Shown: positions 1 to 11,885, numbered from the stretch's first letter. The stretch is DNA of 64,000 nucleotides from Leptidea sinapis (GCF_905404315.1 NC_066283.1:4960001-5024000), one strand, 5' to 3'. The notes: a model not told the origin generated them from the sequence alone. Made by a program: numbers and translations.

Positions 1-148
1 ACTAGGTCGTCCGCTCAAACGCTGGTCAGATGACATACGCGAGACCGCAGGCAAACACTGGCTCGGATTGGCACAAGATAGGGATAAATGGCACAACCTG
101 GAGGAGGCCTACACCCGCACGGGGGTTCCTATGAATGAAATCAAATAA
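1..148 (+). mobile_element. RTE-type LINE, C-terminal coding tail
   Basis: Frame 2 reads GRPLKRWSDDIRETAGKHW, then DRDKWHNLEEAYTRTG, ending in a stop at 146-148 after NEIK. This is the characteristic C-terminal tail of RTE-clade endonuclease/reverse-transcriptase proteins (GRP..RW.DD, then W..LEEAY). The element starts outside the window; an AT-rich 3' part follows. Confidence 0.75.
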
Positions 149-520
149 CTAATAAATACTAACAAAAATTACTTTATTTCATTTTTCACAAAGGCTTTTT
201 ATTTTATTTTTATTTTATTTTATTTTATATTATGGTTCAAAAACGTCAGGGCGAGGTTTCATTTTGTTGGAGGCTTCTTGGCACAGTACGCCGGCGGGGT
301 GTGTAGTGGTACACCAATTTTTTTCAATAAGGATAGTTTTGTGACATTGTTGGACTAGCGATTACAAAGTGACGAGTGTAATTGCCGTGGTGCAGATTTT
401 GGGTAATTTCAAGAATTCTAATTATGATAATTTGAGAAGAATTCTAAAAATGTAGGGCACATTTTAATTGGCAAAATATCACTTAACATTAGGTGAATAT
501 TTCGTCTTGTTTCTTTAAGA
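149..520. other. AT-rich spacer, no gene seen
   Basis: T-rich and A-rich runs with a short piece near 370-400 recalling the ~300 bp interspersed repeat (gacgagtgtaattg). No ORF or motif is supported. Confidence 0.4.
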
Positions 521-802
521 AAAAGGAGGACAAACGAGCGTACAGGTCACCTGGTGTTAAGTGATCACTAGGTCATCATCGTGACATGACATCGTTCTCT
601 TGCAACACCAGAGGAATCACAGCACGTGTACGCACTTTTTTTAAAGATATCCATGTCGTATCAACCCGAAGACACCGCACAAGGAAGCTCATTCTACAGC
701 TTTGTAGTACGTAGAAGAAAGCTACTTGAAAACCGCACTGTGGAGGACTCAAATCCAGATGGTGCGGATGATATCCTTAGTGGCGTGTCGTGCGAAGGTG
801 GA
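521..802 (-). mobile_element. Jockey-like LINE 3' fragment, degraded
   Basis: Same sequence as the better copies at 48770 and 45175: 'ggaggacaaacgagcgtac', 'caccagaggaatcac', 'ggaagctcattc', 'aaaccgcactgtggagga'. On the minus strand it encodes remnants of the C-terminal RT tail (LWNELP, TTRHKLGYH types). Frame is broken. The plus-strand 95-codon ORF here is a shadow. Confidence 0.7.
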
Positions 803-951
803 AAACTTATGAACTTCTTTCTGCTTGTAAATTTTGTGAGCATAAGAGACAGAGAAGAGTACGATCTACACATAAATTATTTCGTCAATATTATTCAGCT
901 TATGTTTAGGTAATACTAAAACACTGCAAAACAATTACATTTATCACTCAC

Positions 952-3900
952 CATTATATTTTTCCTTGTATACATCTTGGTAATATCTATACACCATCGC
1001 ATGGGCCAACAAAGAATGTTTATTACAAATGCTTGGTGCAAACAAAATATCAGTTCCTAGAGGAGGATTGTAAGTGTGGAAATAATAGTCGTCGCAGAAG
1101 ATTTGCGGTTCATTTAATGTTAACCAATACTTTACTCTGTCAGCGTATAACGAGAAGAGAAGTTTAGCGTAGTCCATGAACCAATTTATGATGTTAGGGT
1201 GAACCCAACCACCTAAAACAACGGGAACATATCACTTATTGAGCATTTTTTGATATCGAAAAAAAGAAATTGTGTGGTTTTATGAAACCACGATGCAAGT
1301 GAAACTTTTTTTCACCAAATAACATAGGTATTAATATCAGCATATAAAAAAACAAATTTATATATTATGCTTTACATTTTCATAAAATAAAAAAAACCTT
1401 TATTAATTGTGTGGGGTTCGAACCTAGTCTACTCTTCCACCCGAACGCAATAGCATCCAATATGAGAACTATAGGCACCGCCCGACCGTCACGCGACATG
1501 CAACACACAGACGAAAAAGTTTGAGACCATGTAATAAAAGTTTCACTTTAAAACCGTAACAGTTACGAAAAACGCTTCCTTGAAAACTACTTTTTGCACA
1601 CAAAAATATTACCTGACGATTAAAAAAAATACACAAGCTATTGTTCAAGTTTTCACTGCCGGAATGCATTGTGTTTTTCTTTTCATCAGAAATTTAAAAA
1701 GTAAAATATTGGAATTAAGAATTAAGAAAAGAAGCGCTAAGTAACGGCAAATGTTTCATGGATCATTTACAGAGTTTCTGCCAATGTTTAAAGTTTGTGA
1801 AAATGCTGGTCGAGTAAATTCGGTCGGACCATTCGAGAGAAAATGCCGTTAATATCAGCTATATACACTAAGTAAGAATTAGTTGTCCCGTTTAAACTAC
1901 TACGAAATAAAACTAGTACGAACATATAATGTATACCAATCAACTGTTGCTTGAAAATAAAGAAAAAAATATTATTATAGGGCTAACTTATATCTTACCT
2001 TGAATTTGCAATGCGTTTGGTAAATCTAAATGATACATTGTGACGACAGGTTCGATTCCTTCAGCCAGCAGTGCGTTTATCAAATTATTGTAATATTGTA
2101 CACCTTTATCATTTATATTATATACGAATCCATCTGGCAGAATTCGTGACCAAGAAATGGAAAATCTGAAACATATTATTATGCTCATTTTGGATCCGGT
2201 TCTTGAGTTTGTGGTAGCAAGTTATTGTTAATGATCCATCATCACACAGAAGAAGTAAAGACAAACAAATATCAAGTATTAGTCTCGCGTAATTGAGGTA
2301 TTGCACTGATTACAAATTACAAAGACCTAGGTAGCGCCCCCACCAAGATGAGTCAAATGAAACAGGGCACTATGCCTTCATATGCTGAAAACTTGTCGTA
2401 TTGCCCTTATCTATTCAGTCTGCATAATTCTGTAAAGCTGAAATTTCATTATTGATCGATTATGAATGTGGCTTTTATTGTAACGAACTTATTGATATCC
2501 AACAGACGTCCTTATCATGAATGACATGCTCACAGATAATCATCAAAATCTCTAGAATTATGCAGATACTGCCTAAATCTTACTTATGAGCATTTTAACA
2601 AACTTGATCTTTTCATAATGTTACAAAATTTGGTTTTCATTTGATTACGTAAATATAAGCACATATTTTTTCAGATAATACTAAAGTGGCTCCCGATTCG
2701 ATTAGGTTAATATATCATTATGTACGGAATTCTGTTCCACCCAAAGTATTTAAAGAAAAGGTTTGGTTATTATTTGTTATCTCAGCGGATACTCTATCTC
2801 AGCGGATACTACACATATATCTCAGCGGATACTCCACATCTCAGCGGATACTCCGCAGGGAATGCCGCTTGCGCCTACCTCTCCCCAAGAGAAGGTCGCC
2901 TTCGATGAAGGCTTAGAGGGCACCTGGCCAAAGCCAACCACAGGTGGTGTTTAGTGGGTAGGCACCTAGGTTTTCACGTGAGTCCCACATAACCAACGTA
3001 GACTAAGGAGGCATGAGCATTCACCACCTCCCTCCCGTCGTTATCCCGGAGGATAGCCCTTTCCCTTGTTTGGGCGCAAAAAAAAAAATATTTGGGTTAT
3101 TCTCATGAGCTCTAGCTGAGGTCTGAATCTTACCGAAATTAATATGTCCCTCATCACCCTTCCACCTATTTTCAAATTCATTAGTGGTTGAGGCTATTTA
3201 TTTATATATGAAAAGCTCAGACGCTTAATGCACTCAAGCACTAACTAAAAAACATTTTCTTGGCAAAAAAAACCTTTAGTGAAAATGTATGAATGTATGT
3301 AATTTATAGTAGTTATATATATATAATCATTTATATGTACGTTTGTGTTGCTTTATATAATTTCTTCCAGTGGGAAGTTCCTTTGCACAGGATGTCGGCT
3401 AGATTATGGGTAACACTACGGCGCCTATTTCTGCTATGTAGCAGAACGTGTGTGTAAGCATTATATGTGTAAGCATTAATCTGTTTTGGTCTGAACGGCG
3501 CCTGTGATATTACTGGGCAAATGAAACAACATCTTATGTCTCAAATTGACGAGTGCAATTGTAGTGCTGCTCAGCATTTTTGGGTTTCCCGAGAATCCTG
3601 AGTGGCACTACATTGTAATCAGCTGAACGTCCTACTCGTCTCGTCCCTAATTGTCATACAAAAAACACTTGCAATCTCTTTTAGTTCTTGCGTCGTTGGG
3701 TTGTTTAGTGTGTCTGAAAGAAGACGTATAAATTATTTAAGCTTTTAAATTGTAAATCTTTTAGAACTTACATACCTATAAAAATCAAGTCCCATTTCCT
3801 TTGCAATCTCAACATCTTTCTGCCAGAGATAATAGGAGTTAGCTGCCTCATCACCATGAATGTACCCTACTTTATCTGGTATTGTGTGATAGACAAAATC

Positions 3901-5226
3901 CCACGAACTTTCACCTCTGCCTGAAACATGTTAGGTGTGTATATTACTAGTTTCAAAAATTCTCAACTTTCCTTTATTACTAATACTATGCTAGCCAATC
4001 TACGTCTTACTATGTAATATTAAGACTTGGTCGCTATGCTCGGAGTTTCCCTCCGAGATCGAATCAGAAATGAGGAGATCCTTATTAGAACCAAAGTCAC
4101 TGACATAGCCTACATGATAGCGAAACTGAAGTGGCAGTGGCTTGGGCACATAGCTCGGCGGACAGATTGCCGATGGTGCAGTAAAGCAGCTCATGATGAT
4201 GATATACTTTATTGACTTCTCAACATCCTTAAAAACCCTTATTATATAAGAGATTGGTATGGATACAGCTTTAGACATAGCTGAAACTGTTATATTTTGA
4301 TAAGTCAGCTTTCAAATAGTAAAATTATACAACTATAAATTTCCAGAAACTGTACACAAATAAGTTATAAGTAAGTACAATTATATGCCTGATTGCATTA
4401 GCAGTATGCCATGAAGCTAAAAAATATAACTAGCTGAATCAATAATTATGAATGGGGGTATTAATTCGACATGGAATGGTGATATGTAAACAAACACCAC
4501 AATAAATTTAGTGTGAGGAAAACAGACACCTCCAAATATAATTCATCAGAGACCCAAACTTACAAGAAAATTATAGTTTTTATTAAATGATATAGTAGAG
4601 AATTTGTAATATGTTATTAAAAATAATATGTAATACTATAGATATTTATTATCAAAATATTAGTTAAACTTGAATAAATATAATATTAATATAATTATGA
4701 AAATTCGCGTGGTTGTTTATGTTACACAGAAATGGTCAACATATTGAAAACCTTCACAGGAATATAACATATTGTGTTGATTGATTTTTGTTTAGTTGCG
4801 CCAAAGAAGTATTACTTCTTGAGTCCGTACATAATTTTACACACACATATTATCTTCGCAGAAGTATATTAAGCACTATTTAACACTTGGAAGAAGTAGA
4901 TTTCTACTACTCGAGTGTATTGAGGCAACACCGTCGTAGGAATCGCAAATTTTGCAATTTGACTAAACAATATTCTCTTTCATCATCATCATCATATCAG
5001 CCGGAAGACTGCTGCCCACTGCTGGACAAAGCTCTCTTCTGTAAAGTTCTGTTCATTCACTTTAAAGCAAAAGAAACCAAAGCATGAGCTAAAACCACAT
5101 ATCTTACCATCAACATTCCATGCACCTTCCGTTTGGTAGGCAGAGGTTGAAGCACCAATCATAAAGTTTGGAGGAAACGTGCTTTGGTTTAGCGAGAGTC
5201 CTTGCACTGCATGGGTCAAACATATG
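952..5226 (-). CDS. GH1 glycosidase gene A (beta-glucosidase/myrosinase-like), 5' part, runs off left edge
   Basis: Four exons on the minus strand: 5108-5226, 3776-3920, 1999-2165, 952-1212, each bounded by AG/GT. The second recognisable coding exon reads ...QSTFPPNFMIGASTSAYQ then TEGAWNVDG, the GH1 N-terminal strand with its glycone-binding Gln. The next gives GRGESSWDF and the helix ending KEMGLDFYR. The third reads RFSISWSRILPDG and ends TMYHLDLP. The fourth holds TLNEPQIF, with the acid/base Glu. The start Met lies in an upstream exon I could not place, and exons after 952 are outside the window. No stop or frameshift is seen, and exon lengths equal those of gene C except the 145-nt exon (148 in C). 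The product should be secreted or lumenal and hydrolyse a beta-glucoside; the substrate is unknown. HLD replaces the usual HWD. Confidence 0.86.
2779..2852. repeat. 15-bp minisatellite, four copies
   Basis: The unit atctcagcggatact occurs at 2779-2793, 2796-2810, 2819-2833 and 2838-2852, spaced 17, 23 and 19 bp. It sits at the edge of a GC-richer block (2853-3075) that looks like a LINE untranslated region ('gggtaggcacctagg', 'gagtcccacataacc'). It makes three overlapping short ORFs in different frames that should not be taken as genes. Confidence 0.85.
2853..3080 (+). mobile_element. Probable LINE 3' untranslated segment
   Basis: GC-richer than its surroundings, with dense stop codons and an A-rich end at 3079-3089. 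The 'gtttagtgggtaggcacc' and 'gagtcccacataac' strings resemble untranslated tails of lepidopteran non-LTR elements from memory; no coding part is attached. Confidence 0.4.
3368..3664 (+). repeat. ~300-bp interspersed repeat, family alpha
   Basis: Matches at least ten places in the window. Landmarks in order: 'tgggaagttcctttgcacag', 'ctagattatgggta', 'acggcgcctatttctgc', 'tgtgtaagcatta', 'gacgagtgcaattgtagtg', 'cgtcctactcgtctcgtccc'. Non-coding. Its uniform ends and lack of coding suggest a SINE-like or other non-autonomous element. It lies in the gene A intron just 3' (plus sense) of the RFSISW exon. Confidence 0.8.
4027..4215 (+). mobile_element. RTE-type LINE fragment
   Basis: Encodes MLGVSLRDRIRNEEI, then RTKVTDIAYMIAKLKWQW and GHIARRTD, the near C-terminal domain of an RTE RT (compare 14091-14471, same family, opposite strand). 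Ends abruptly with a short repeated 'atgatg' tail. Sits in the gene A intron 3924-5107. Confidence 0.8.
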
Positions 5227-5274
5227 CTGGAAGTATGACAATTATAATATTAGGTGTTATATATGTTCAAATAC

Positions 5275-6085
5275 TTTTATTCTAAATAGGGTATAATATC
5301 AAAGGTATGCCTTCAGACCTGAGAAGAACGGGCGCAACAAACTCAGCGGGCTTCTTTTTCTTAATAAAAATATGGTAACAAAGGTAATGTAAAATCGTAT
5401 AAAAAAAAATATTTAATAGTCTGAGGTCGCTCCATGCCCAAACTGTCGTACCATTGAAAAAGACATTTAAATTATAGTAACCTTTACAATACAAACGTTT
5501 TTTAACAATTCTTTTGAACTTCCTAATATATTTGTTTGAATATTTTCGGGAATCTTGTTGTAAAAGCATACACAAAGCCCCACAAAAGTCTTGCTAACTC
5601 GGCTTAGCCAAGTAGTTCCTGGTGTTTACATTATGGTTACGACAGTTTTTAGCAAATTCACTTATGTGCCTATGTATATACATAACATTATCAAGAATGT
5701 AAGAAATATTGAGAAGCAACAGCCAAGATGTTTATTTCTTTAAATGATTTCTCTCAATGACTCTTTAGGACCTATGTTATAAATAGCGCTTTCCTTTTCT
5801 GCAGCACAAAGATGGTATTGTTATCGGCAGCATTGCCCCATAGCCATGTACCATAGGACATAATACTATGAAAATAACTAAAGTAAACTAGTCGCGCCGT
5901 ATCGACGTCGATTAATTGTCTACGCTTTTTATCCGCTTATGCTGCAAAACAACCTTAAGTATGTTTTTTTCTATAAGGAAGAGGAACGATCTAAGAATAC
6001 ACCCTTGTGGTACCCCCATACTGAGAGGAGTCCCAGGAAATCTCCTGCTATTCACATCGAACTTCTTAATTATATTGTTTAAATA
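5275..6085 (-). mobile_element. LINE family gamma (Jockey/CR1-like RT), decayed
   Basis: Minus-strand pieces match the better copies at 20973-22036 and 53558-54560: GTPLSMGVPQGCIL (RT palm region) near 5990-6050, the 'cataatactatg' region at 5840-5880, and a tail with 'acctgagaagaacgggcgc' at 5320. Frames are shifted several times; no intact ORF. Lies between the gene A first exons and the A-B spacer. Confidence 0.8.
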
Positions 6086-6234
6086 TGAAATCAGAAATAT
6101 ATAAATAAAATAAAATATATAAAACTGAAAAGAAATGAAAAAAATAATAATTATGAAACTTTCTAACATTTAATGACGCTTTAAAATGGAACGTAGGTCT
6201 TCAATACATGCATCACATCACAATCTTCGACAAA

Positions 6235-6615
6235 AAATAGAAAAAAGTTAAGATATTGTCAAAGAGCAATGGAAAAGAAGTGCAGAATGAATCACTACGA
6301 TAAAGTAGGGAAAACTTACGCATTCTAACCAGGATACTAACGGGGCACTGCAGATTAAACAAACCTCAGATCTTAAACCTCAGAGATTGCAGAGCGTTTT
6401 TGTAATAATGCAGGTGAAACTCTGTTACACATTCTGTTATACCTCTCTGAATGTTGTCCTTTAATGCGTTAGCGTAGCATCTCTTTGGGAGGACCAATTC
6501 ATCAACCATTTGAGATACGTCAGCTCACTGCAAAAGATTTTGTGAGATTCATAAAACGAATCAATCTTAGCAGTGAGCTACCTATAGTCAACAGTGGCTA
6601 TCACAAAATATCTCA
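6235..6615 (+). mobile_element. LINE C-terminal (RNase H/zinc-knuckle tail) remnant
   Basis: One frame reads RILTGHCRLNKPQILNLRDC then, after a stop, AGETLLHILLYLSECCP. GH.R....L..LGL......C...E....HIL is the usual C-terminal pattern of R1/Jockey-type retroelement proteins. Heavily decayed, so the family is uncertain. Confidence 0.5.
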
Positions 6616-7399
6616 TTGATCACAGTGAAACAAGACTACCCGTATTAAAGTCACTTTACAAACCATAACTATAATTAAAAGACCATTATGCGCATTAACG
6701 AACAGAACAGTCAGCAGCGGAAAGAGCAGTTTGTATGTGTAGTATTTGTAAAGTATCTAAAAGATAAAAAACGCTGCCCAAAGTTACTATTCAACGCGGA
6801 CGAAGTCGCAGCTAGAAGCTAGTAACGTTTGAACAAAGTAAAATTTTATTTGCCTTGACGCAATTATTACTTTTGTCATCGTCTTCGTTTGAAACGATTC
6901 TGATATCCAAAAATTCCAAAACAGTACATCAACTCTGTTGCAAAAATCATACTGTTGAATTTTATATAAAAAGATATGGGAAGGAAATAATCGTGGTCCA
7001 GTAGCGAACCCAATTAGTATCAAATTTGCGGTAGGACTACTGTGACAGATAACAACTGTAGTGGAGATTTCGAGAATGCCTATACAAACTAGACACCAAG
7101 GTGATACACTGGTTTCAAAATATAATCTAATAAAAAATATAATTGCACTGGTAATGTTATAAGTTAAAGGTCTTTGTACTGACTATGACTGATTATGACA
7201 TAAGCTGAATATTCTTCAAATTCAAATATTATTCAAAAAATTACAAATTCTCAGACTCCAATATCATCAGTATTTTAAAAGCACCTGCTTCTTTGAAGAC
7301 CAGGAACATTTCTGCAATTATTATTCAGGCTTCCATACTATGAATGTTTTATTCGTTGTGCTATTCCCTATCCTATCCTAGTATCGGAATACTGGGTCT

Positions 7400-8062
7400 C
7401 GAAATCTCGAGCGATTGCCAATTCCGTGGCCATCTGGAGGGCAAAGCCAAATTGGCTTCGAAGAAGCTGGGCGTCATCAATAGAGCACGGCAATACTTCA
7501 AGCCGGCCCACATTCTAGCGCTCTACAAAGCGCAGGTCTGGCCACATATGGAGTATTGCTGTCATCTCTGGTCTGGCGCACCCCAGTATTAGATCGATAC
7601 ATTTCACCGCGTGCAACGCAGAGCAGCTCGAATTGTCGGGGACCGAGTGCTCTGCGAACGGCTGGATCACCGAGTGCTTTGCGTAGAGACGTCGCTTCAT
7701 TGTGTATCCGAGAGCCTGCGTTCCGAAGAGCTGTTTAACCTGATTCCTGCCGCCGAATTCCCCCTTCGCACGACACGCCACAAGTTAGGATATCATCCCT
7801 ACCATCTGGATGTGTGGCGGTCCTCCATAGTGCGGTTTTCAAGTAGCTTTCTTCCACGTACTACAAAGCTGTGGAATGAGCTTCCTTGTGCGGTGTTTCC
7901 GGGACGATACGACAAGGGTACCTTCAAAAAAAGCACGTACACCTTCCTTAAAGGCCGGCAACGCTCTTGTGATTCATCTGATGTTGCAAGAGAATGTGGG
8001 CGGCGGTGATCACTTAACACCAGGTGACCCGTACGCTCGTTTGTCCTCTTATTCCATAAAAA
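7400..8062 (+). mobile_element. Jockey-like LINE 3' end, copy 1
   Basis: Encodes KLGVINRARQYFKPAHIL, LYKAQVWPHMEYCCHLWSGA, then after frame slips QRRAARIVGD, RHKLGYHPYHLDVWRSS and TKLWNELP, i.e. the C-terminal domain of a Jockey-clade RT protein. The 3' end is an A-rich tail at about 8057-8067. A short duplicated segment follows directly. Confidence 0.85.
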
Positions 8063-8615
8063 AAAATAGGGACAAATTCTAGCGCTCTACAAAGCGCAGG
8101 TCTGGCCACATATGGAGTATTGCTGTCATCTCTGCTCTGGCGCACCCCAGTATTAGATCGATACATTTCACCGCGTGCAACGCAGAGCAGATCGAATTTG
8201 CGGCGACCCAGTGCTCTGTGAACGGCTGGATCACTTGGCGTTGCGTAGAGACGTCGCTTCATTGTGTGTCTTCTACCGCATATATCATGGGGAGTGTTCC
8301 GAAGAGCTGTTTTACTTGATTCCTGCCGCCGAATTCCACCTTCGCACGACACGCCACAAATTAGGATATCATCCCTACCATCCAGATGTGTGGCGGTCCT
8401 CCACAGTGCGGTTTTCAATGAGCTTTAAGCCACGTACTCCAAAGCTGTTGAATGAGCGTCCTTGTGCGGTGGTTCCGGGACGATACGACATGGGTACCTT
8501 CAAAATCAGCGCGTACACCCGTGATTCCTCTGATGTTGCGTAAGAGTATGTGAGCGGCGGTGATCACTTAACACAAGTGACCCGTACGCTCGTTTGTCCT
8601 TCTTTTTTATAAAAA
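8063..8615 (+). mobile_element. Jockey-like LINE 3' end, copy 2 in tandem
   Basis: Starts with the same 'tctagcgctctacaaagcgc' found in copy 1 at about 7513 and repeats the copy through RVQRRA..., RLDHLALRRDVASLCVFYRI, RHKLGYHPYHPDVWRSS. Ends at an A-run near 8610. About 85-90% alike by eye to copy 1, but copy 1 lacks the FYRIYHGECSEE segment. Confidence 0.82.
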
Positions 8616-8859
8616 AAAACTATACATAAAAATGGTTAAAAAATACTAACCATAACAAGAATATCACTGGAATAACCATGGTGACAGCACCACTTAGTCT
8701 TCAACGAATAATAAAAACAGTCCTGTTACTCTGTAGAAATTGAATTACCATAATTTACTTTTAATGGCATTTGCTTATCAATATGTTAATTATACCTAAT
8801 TATTACACATGATGTATATTTTCATTTTAGCGTAGGGCATTAATAAATTATTTACACAA

Positions 8860-9125
8860 ATAAAATTTGAAAAACAATATTTTATGAACGATGCGGGACT
8901 CGAACCCACGAACTCCGGCGTTGCGTGCCGGTGCTCTAACCAACTGAGCTAACCAATCGAGTGACGTATCGTCAAAAAATCTTATATGCTTTGTTCAACT
9001 CTCAGGTTGTGGTTTCATCTACAGGATCTACTTTACAGTTGATAACCTGCTCAACCCCAATATTTGCATATTAGGAGATTGACTTGAGATGTCGCTCTTG
9101 TAAATCTAAACATAACAAATTGTTG
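8860..9125 (-). mobile_element. tRNA-derived SINE, copy 1
   Basis: On the minus strand 8965-8885 gives a tRNA-like region: TAGCTCAGTTGGTTAGAGC (A box), an anticodon-like arm CCGGC/GCCGG, and GGTTCGAGTCCCGC (B box). Flanks match the copy at 61060-61330, including 'ctttgttcaactctcaggtt' and 'gacttgagatgtcgctctt' outside the tRNA part, so this is an interspersed element and not a tRNA gene. Confidence 0.8.
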
Positions 9126-9159
9126 AGAATAAATTATTTGAGAAATTACAAGAATGAAA

Positions 9160-9400
9160 ACCGTCAGTGGCTCAATAGGTAGAACTGTTGACCCTCACCA
9201 CGTTGCCCCCAGTTCGATTCTCACTCGTCTCGTCATAAGATGTTTTCGGTTTTCCAATTTGCATGTACGCAAATTAAACGCTTTATTAGCTCGGCAACGA
9301 CCTTTGATTTCCCTGAAGTTATAAGAGAGTAATCACATAAAACCAGGTGACTGTAAGTATGTTTTTTCGTCTCTTCTATGGAAAAAACTAGAAGTAACTT
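9160..9400 (+). mobile_element. Second tRNA-like SINE family, copy 1
   Basis: GTGGCTCAATAGGTAGAAC (A-box-like) and AGTTCGATTCTCACTC (B-box-like) are followed by a body 'gcatgtacgcaaattaaacg', 'gcaacgacctttgatttccc' that recurs at 10688-10810 and, more diverged, at 40895-41040. Confidence 0.6.
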
Positions 9401-9474
9401 TCCTTGTTTTTTTTTTAACAAAAAGTATGGCACTTTTTGGTAACTGATCTCCGGCACCCATACTCTCTCATTAC

Positions 9475-9865
9475 ACCAGAGGCATCACAGGTGCATTGAA
9501 AGTCTTTTAGATTGACGTACGCGCATTTTCCGAAGGACCATATTGTATCTATCTGGTGCAACAAGCATTATTCTGTAGTTTACATTTCTTAACAATAGTA
9601 CGTTCCTAAATACCCAGTTGAAAAATGGTGAGTATAATAAAAATTTAGGTTGTAGCATGTGAAGTGGTTGGTATTGAGCATCAGGGATCAGGTCAAACAA
9701 CTGCTTGCAACTATCCTCGTGTTAAATCTGGTAGAAGACACACAATGAGGCGACGCGGACGCCCCAACCAACGTCAAGTAATTGAGCCTTTTGCGAAATA
9801 CTGCACGCGGTTAAAATGTTCGCATACTGCACCAGACCAGAGATCAAAGCAATTAGTAATAACTA
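9475..9865 (-). mobile_element. Jockey-like LINE 3' fragment, very degraded
   Basis: Retains 'accagaggcatcacagg', 'gcagggatcaggtcaaac'-like text, 'gtagaagacacacaatga', 'gcgacg', 'accagaccagagat' in the order seen in family beta copies. No frame survives. Confidence 0.55.
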
Positions 9866-10039
9866 ACTCCTTATGTCTAGTATTGTTACAATGAGAGTCA
9901 CTATTTTAAGCAAATTAATTGTTATTTTGTTTATCATTTTAATTTTATATATTACCTAAAATTGGCAGACCGTAGCAGTCGTCACGCCAGATATTTTAGA
10001 GAAAAATGGTATTTACCCGTCGCGATGAAATGACCCTGG

Positions 10040-10390
10040 TGGCTTGGCCACTGGGAAGGGCTATGGTCTGACACTCTGTCTTCTTGTGATGTCCAAACTT
10101 TAGTTGGTGCTAGAGCTGCCGAAGACAGCAAACGTAGAAGATATGTCAGCCTAAGTAAGTCTCACATATTTGTGCCGTTTAGTTGTGTGCGAGATACTTG
10201 GCCCGTGGGGCCCAGATACGCGGACATTGTAAAAAACACCATCTGCGCACCTCAATAGGGCTGGAAACCAAAGCACTGGTAGGTAAAGCAGAAGTTGACA
10301 GAAGGTCAACAGATCAGGCTGGCGATACAACGTGGAAATGCTGTCAGTATTCTTGGTATACTTCCTCGTCGCGATCATGATAAATATAAT
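10040..10390 (+). mobile_element. Retroelement C-terminal tail (family 'IQRGNAASILGT')
   Basis: Reading frames give AEDSKRRRYVSLSKSHIFVP, WPVGPRYADIVKN and RLAIQRGNAVSILGILPR. This tail also appears at 45780, 55370 and 23300 in the window. It is the C-terminal end of an RT-bearing element; I cannot assign the clade with certainty. Confidence 0.65.
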
Positions 10391-10461
10391 ATGTATAATG
10401 TCAATAGTAATGTAAATATAGCAATAAATATTGTTTTGTTTTCGATAAATATTTTTATTTT

Positions 10462-10650
10462 TAAACTAGCTGTTCCCGCCCGCTTCGCTGGGTGAATTTT
10501 AAAAGGAAATAAATTAATAAAGGAACGTTGGAATTCGAAATCTAGATTAAATTTCGCATCGAATGATGGTAGTTTCATGTCGATAAGATCAGTTGTTTAG
10601 GCGTGATTTAGCCTCAAACAAAGACCATTTTTATTATATATAGATATTCC
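10462..10650 (+). repeat. Short repeat 'ctagctgttcccgcccgctt', copy 1
   Basis: About 190 bp from 'aaactagctgttcccgcccg' to 'cattttt attatatatag'. Also twice in tandem at 43690-44085. Non-coding; ends in a short TA-rich run. Confidence 0.8.
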
Positions 10651-10687
10651 TTTGAGAATCCTGTCCATAATCTTAATTTATCAACAG

Positions 10688-10815
10688 CTCAACAGCGCAT
10701 GTACGCAAATTAAACGCTTTATTAGGTCGGCAACGACCTTTGATTTCCCTGAAGTTATAAGAGAGTAATCACAGGTGACCGTTTGTATATTTTTCCTTCT
10801 CGTCCATAAAAAAAA
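10688..10815 (+). repeat. Second tRNA-like SINE family, body fragment
   Basis: Repeats 9263-9370: 'gcatgtacgcaaattaaacg', 'gcaacgacctttgatttccc', 'ttataagagagtaatcaca', followed by an A-rich tail. Confidence 0.7.
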
Positions 10816-11599
10816 AACTTATCTGGAAAAAAAAAGTAGAAGATAGTTTCCTTTTTTTTTAGCACCCCTTATAGTTGTTGTTAAGAGCTACATTTTAATT
10901 CTAGGGCAATGAACGGTTATCAGATCAAACGCTTTCTACGAATTCTTTAGGTTTATTAATTTAACTGTTTATCACTGATGGCAAAAGATGTCATTATAAT
11001 CCCCGATACTAAATAAATAACAGTATAAAAATGTAATATTTTTAAGTAATAAGTATGAAGAATTTGTTTTATAGCGATATAATTTTATTGTTTTATTAAC
11101 CTGACGCTCCTGGTTATGTTTTGCCCTGTGCTTCCCCCGGAAGTAAACGAAATGGGGGAGTATCAGGCTCAAAGGCCTTTCAGGAGTGACCCTTCGATGT
11201 GGAAGAGTATTACTGCCGTCCTATGACGACAGCGCGACTCGACAATATTAGTATTACACTTGCAGAGAAAACCGTCGTGAAGTATCTGTGCTACATACCG
11301 CTTTGTTTACTGTGGAGAACCGGTGAATCCCTCCATCACAATATCACAGCGGAATTTTACCTCAGCAGGGTATTCTCTTCGGGCCGCTCGAGGTATTCTG
11401 GGGAGAGCACAAAACCGCGTATTACCGAAGACAAACGACGCATACATACCACGGCAAACCCCAGCGGAATTAACTCAAACTTAAACAACGCTCACTACCA
11501 CTTCGTGACCGCGTAGCCGACCTTGTTTATTCCTTACGGAGAGTCAGATATCTCGACCAACCGACACAGCATGCCGGGTTAGGTGTGCTCGTTAGAGAG

Positions 11600-11885
11600 G
11601 ATATCTTCTGTCGCCGTGTGCAACGCAGACCTGCTCGAATTGTCACGCATCCACGACTCTGTGAACGCCTAGTTTTTTTTTATGAAAATAAGGGACGAGA
11701 CGAACTGGACGTTCAGCTGATGTTAATTGATAAGCCCTGCCCATTATAATGCAGTGTCGGACTCAGGATTGGCAAAATATCACTTGGCGATTCAGATGTC
11801 GCTTCATAGTTTGTCTTCTACTGTCTTTATCACGAGATGTGTTCCAAAGAACAGTTTGAACTGATTCCTGCCGCCGAAACGCTAC
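11600..11885 (+). mobile_element. Jockey-like LINE fragment interrupted by family alpha
   Basis: 'cgccgtgtgcaacgcagac' to 'tctgtgaacgcct' and, after 11790, 'cgattcagatgtcgcttca' to 'gaacagtttgaactgattc' form one broken Jockey-like tail. Between them 11672-11785 is a minus-strand piece of family alpha ('gagacgaactggacgttcag', 'aatgcagtg'). Confidence 0.7.

Noticed and set aside
944..1177. Short stand-alone protein starting with MDYAKLL
   Set aside because: The Met is internal to a GH1 exon (952-1212) with proper splice sites on both sides.
2779..2852. CRISPR-like array
   Set aside because: Spacers are 2-8 nt and the setting is an insect genome; it is a minisatellite.
8885..8965. Functional tRNA gene on the minus strand
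   Set aside because: Identical flanks occur around related tRNA-like parts at 61083, 39321 and 29050, with differing anticodon loops. It is a SINE.
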